From contig SKOZ01000049.1 in NCBI GenBank assembly GCA_007119795.1, positions 1 through 8,623 on the forward strand: a stretch of DNA of 8,623 bases, read 5' to 3'. This document shows, piece by piece, positions 6,978-8,623 of the stretch (position 1 is its first letter; every line of letters begins with the position of its first letter). The position numbers and the translations under genes were made by a program. The notes beneath the pieces are model-generated. The model did no database searches and was not told the DNA's origin. It worked only from the letters and a program-made list of their open reading frames with translations. This DNA is from Planctomycetales bacterium. Lineage in GTDB: Bacteria > Planctomycetota > Planctomycetia > Pirellulales > Thermoguttaceae.

Positions 6978-7517
6978 TTAGCCCGCCGGCCCTCCTTCAG
7001 CAGGGGGCCGAGGAATGACCTCCGGCGGCGGAAGGGGTATCTCCTCTGCCTCCTCTTCCAGCGGACCTGGGTGGACGGCCGCGGCGCGGCGCGGCGCGGG
7101 AGGCAGGAGGATGGGCCCTTCGGGCCAGATCGACTCGGGCGGTCTGCGGTGGGGAAAGACCGCCCCGTAGGGCAGCTCCGGATCGGCATCGAATAGTTCG
7201 CGGCGCAACCGATCCTCGGTCCGCGCAAGGCCAGTGAACTCTGCCGACCAACCGGCCAGCGGCGGAAGGGCAGGAGGGACGACCGCGGGGAACGGGGCGG
7301 GCACCAAGGGGAATGGCGGCAGCGGTGCGGGGACGATTGGGCGGCGGGGTAGCGGAGCCATCGGGACCACGAAGGGATAGGCCGTCGGCAACATCACCGG
7401 ACGCCGCGGAGGAGGACCGCCCGGTCGCCGTCCCGCCGCGTTCGCGTCGGTCGAGACGGCAACAAGCATGCAGAATACCAAGAGACAGGTCGTGGTCCAA
7501 TTCGCCAAGCGGAACAT
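6978..7517 (-). CDS. Proline-rich exported protein of unknown function
   Basis: I do not recognise this 179-residue protein. It starts with a convincing signal peptide (residues 1 to about 27: hydrophobic TTTCLLVFCMLVAVS, then TDANA before AGRRP). By my count 43 of 179 residues are proline. A P-x-P-rich stretch runs from about residue 30 to 87 with repeated VPAPLPPFP-like wording. A short, more ordinary segment (about 89-115, WSAEFTGLARTEDRLRREL) follows, then an acidic LEEEAEE and a proline-rich tail. Extended proline-rich proteins of this type often span the envelope or form surface spacers; that is only an analogy. The ribosome site GGAGG at 7529-7525 is 7 nt from the ATG, which supports real translation. 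It is the first gene of the minus-strand cluster and lies 10 nt before the SDR gene. Confidence 0.72.
   Translation of the reverse strand: MFRLANWTTTCLLVFCMLVAVSTDANAAGRRPGGPPPRRPVMLPTAYPFVVPMAPLPRRPIVPAPLPPFPLVPAPFPAVVPPALPPLAGWSAEFTGLARTEDRLRRELFDADPELPYGAVFPHRRPPESIWPEGPILLPPAPRRAAAVHPGPLEEEAEEIPLPPPEVIPRPPAEGGPAG
7081..7100. repeat. GCGGC pentanucleotide tract inside the proline-rich gene
   Basis: Three perfect GCGGC units followed by GCGGG form a short tandem tract. Read on the minus strand it encodes part of an APRRAAA segment. Because the unit is 5 nt, gain or loss of one copy would shift the reading frame of the proline-rich gene. The tract is short and may simply reflect GC-rich alanine and arginine codons. 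Confidence 0.45.
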
Positions 7518-7908
7518 CGCACGTCCTCCCCAGGAGTAGGTTGCCTCGACGAAGCGCGCATTCGGGGCGGGGTCCCGCCCGCCGGGACGGCCGGCAGGAC
7601 CGGCGGAATGCACCGGTCACGCGGGCGCAGCCTCCCTGCCAACTCTACTGCCGCACTCGGAGCTTGGCAAGCGCCGAAAAGATGAAGACAAAGAACGCGG
7701 ATACGGACGGCGCCGGTGCGGCGATTCGCGCGGCAGCGTGCTGCGCCTCCCCTGAACCATGAATCGCCCGGCTTGTGGCAGCCCCTGCTTGAAGACCACC
7801 TTTGGCGGCGCGAGAATGGGGGCGTTTCCGGTCTCCGCAGGTCCGGTAGCGGAATCTGGGGCTCCCTGCGACCTGTCCACCAACGCACAACCCCCAGGAG
7901 CACCCGCC
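7518..7908. other. Divergent intergenic region, 391 nt
   Basis: This region separates the minus-strand cluster from the DUF4838 gene, so it should hold both promoters and any shared control site. Visible features are the ribosome site of the proline-rich gene near 7525-7529, and a small inverted repeat GTCCCG/CGGGAC at 7572-7577/7583-7588. Base composition is less GC-rich around 7640-7710. A weak plus-strand promoter candidate is annotated separately. Frames crossing this stretch have mixed third-base use and no family resemblance, so I call no gene. No tRNA or known small RNA was recognised. Confidence 0.55.
7789..7817 (+). promoter_or_regulatory. Weak candidate sigma-70-type promoter for the DUF4838 gene
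   Basis: TTGAAG at 7789-7794 and GAGAAT at 7812-7817 are separated by 17 nt, each matching four of six consensus positions. They lie about 90 nt before the ATG. The match is weak, and the promoter consensus of the likely host group is not well fixed, so this is only a candidate. Confidence 0.2.
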
Positions 7909-8623
7909 ATGCGACCCTTCCTCTTGCTTTCCGTCACCCTGATGCTGACCGCCTCACCGGTAGCCGCGGTGCCGTTGCCGTTGGTTACCGAAGGCGCGAG
8001 CGGGTACACCATTGTTGTCCCCGCCGAGTCCGACCCCGTCGTGCAGACGGCCGCCCGCGAGCTGCAGGAACACCTTGCCGAGGCCACCGGCGCCACCTTG
8101 CCCATCCTGGCGGAGGACGAAGCACCGGCCGATACGGCGCGGATCCTGGTGGGGCCCTGCCGGCAGACCGCCGAACTGCTGCCCGAGTTGGATCCCGATC
8201 GACTGGGCCACGACGGCATCGTGATCAAGACGGTGGGGGAGCATCTCGTGCTCACGGGGCGCCCCCCGCGCGGCACCCTCTATGCCGTCTACACGTTCCT
8301 GGAGGAGATCGTCGGCTGCCGCTGGTGGACCTCGACGGAGCGCTTCGTTCCCCACCGGCCGACGCTCGAGGTCCCACCGCAGGATATCGTCTACGCGCCC
8401 AAGCTGCGGATCCGCTCGGCCTTCTATCGCGATGCCTTCGACGGCGTCTTCGCCGCCCGCCTCAAGCTCAACGGCCACCATCACCGCGTCCCCGCCGAAT
8501 ACGGGGGGCACAACCGCTTCGCCATGTTCGTCCACACCTTCTTTCCCCTCTTGCCGCCGGAGCAATACTTCGACGAACACCCCGAGTGGTACAGCGAGAT
8601 CGACGGCCAGCGCCGCTGGGAGC
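7909..8623 (+). CDS. DUF4838 / alpha-glucuronidase-like secreted protein, N-terminal fragment
   Basis: The first 238 codons of a longer protein are present; no stop is reached before the window ends. A signal peptide spans residues 1-20 (PFLLLSVTLMLTASPVAA). Next comes an alpha-glucuronidase N-terminal/GH20b-like alpha-beta domain: YTIVVPAESDPVVQTAAREL then HLAEATGATLPI (about 33-66), GHDGIVIK (100-107), and LTGRPPRGTLYAVYTFLEE then GCRWW (115-140). From about 208 begins the part typical of DUF4838, with VHTFFPLLPPEQYF and EHPEWYSEIDGQRRW (208-237). Family members are usually much longer, with a presumed TIM-barrel glycosidase-like core, and are common in polysaccharide-degrading planctomycetes and relatives; substrates are mostly uncharacterised. 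The ATG has AGGAG at 7896-7900, 8 nt upstream. It is divergent from the beta-helix-containing cluster, which fits a shared carbohydrate theme. Confidence 0.88.
   Translation, partial: MRPFLLLSVTLMLTASPVAAVPLPLVTEGASGYTIVVPAESDPVVQTAARELQEHLAEATGATLPILAEDEAPADTARILVGPCRQTAELLPELDPDRLGHDGIVIKTVGEHLVLTGRPPRGTLYAVYTFLEEIVGCRWWTSTERFVPHRPTLEVPPQDIVYAPKLRIRSAFYRDAFDGVFAARLKLNGHHHRVPAEYGGHNRFAMFVHTFFPLLPPEQYFDEHPEWYSEIDGQRRWE

Noticed and set aside
7645..7890. 81-codon minus-strand frame ending in a hydrophobic stretch plus basic tail, superficially like a PEP-CTERM sorting signal
   Set aside because: The PEP motif is absent, third-base use is mixed, no ribosome site is evident, and the rest looks random.
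7954..8580. 208-codon minus-strand frame opposite the DUF4838 gene
   Set aside because: Antisense shadow; the plus-strand frame has a signal peptide and family motifs.
1..8623. CRISPR array, tRNA/rRNA, transposase, integrase or toxin-antitoxin genes
   Set aside because: No regularly spaced repeats, no tRNA-like or rRNA-like segment, and no matching protein motifs were found on either strand by eye.

Overview
The window is GC-rich DNA, with C or G at most third codon positions. The genes are widely spaced and each has a recognisable Shine-Dalgarno sequence. Gene content suggests a free-living, polysaccharide-degrading bacterium of the Planctomycetota or a relative (PVC group). The evidence is secreted right-handed beta-helix glycosidase-like proteins with signal peptides, a DUF4838 protein, and an FtsX permease whose wording resembles planctomycete homologues. 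This taxonomic call is an inference from family style, not from a marker gene.

Layout, left to right. (1) 1-555 (+): C-terminal part of an FtsX/MacB-type permease, cut by the window edge. (2) 767-1327 (+): a complete FMN nitroreductase-family protein, preceded by a possible 19-codon leader frame that overlaps its start. (3) 1489-3408 (+): a secreted beta-helix protein resembling glycoside hydrolase family 141, behind a 161-nt spacer rich in inverted repeats. (4) 3409-3660: a convergent intergenic region with five inverted repeats, ending in a perfect 41-nt palindrome. (5) Minus-strand cluster read right to left: a proline-rich secreted protein (7517-6978), an atypical YeeZ-like SDR protein (6967-6116) and a second GH141-like beta-helix protein with a C-terminal fibronectin-III-like domain (6051-3661). 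(6) 7518-7908: a divergent intergenic region. (7) 7909 to the window end (+): N-terminal third or so of a DUF4838 / alpha-glucuronidase-like secreted protein, cut by the edge.

The coherent theme is extracellular carbohydrate processing: two divergent GH141-like proteins and a DUF4838 protein, all with export signals, within about 7 kb. The nitroreductase, SDR protein and FtsX permease look like ordinary housekeeping or accessory neighbours. I see no CRISPR array, RNA gene, transposase, integrase or defence gene, and nothing that amounts to a clearly new system. The features most worth a second look are the 41-nt palindrome with its hairpin cluster, the structured leader before the first beta-helix gene, and the proline-rich exported protein.
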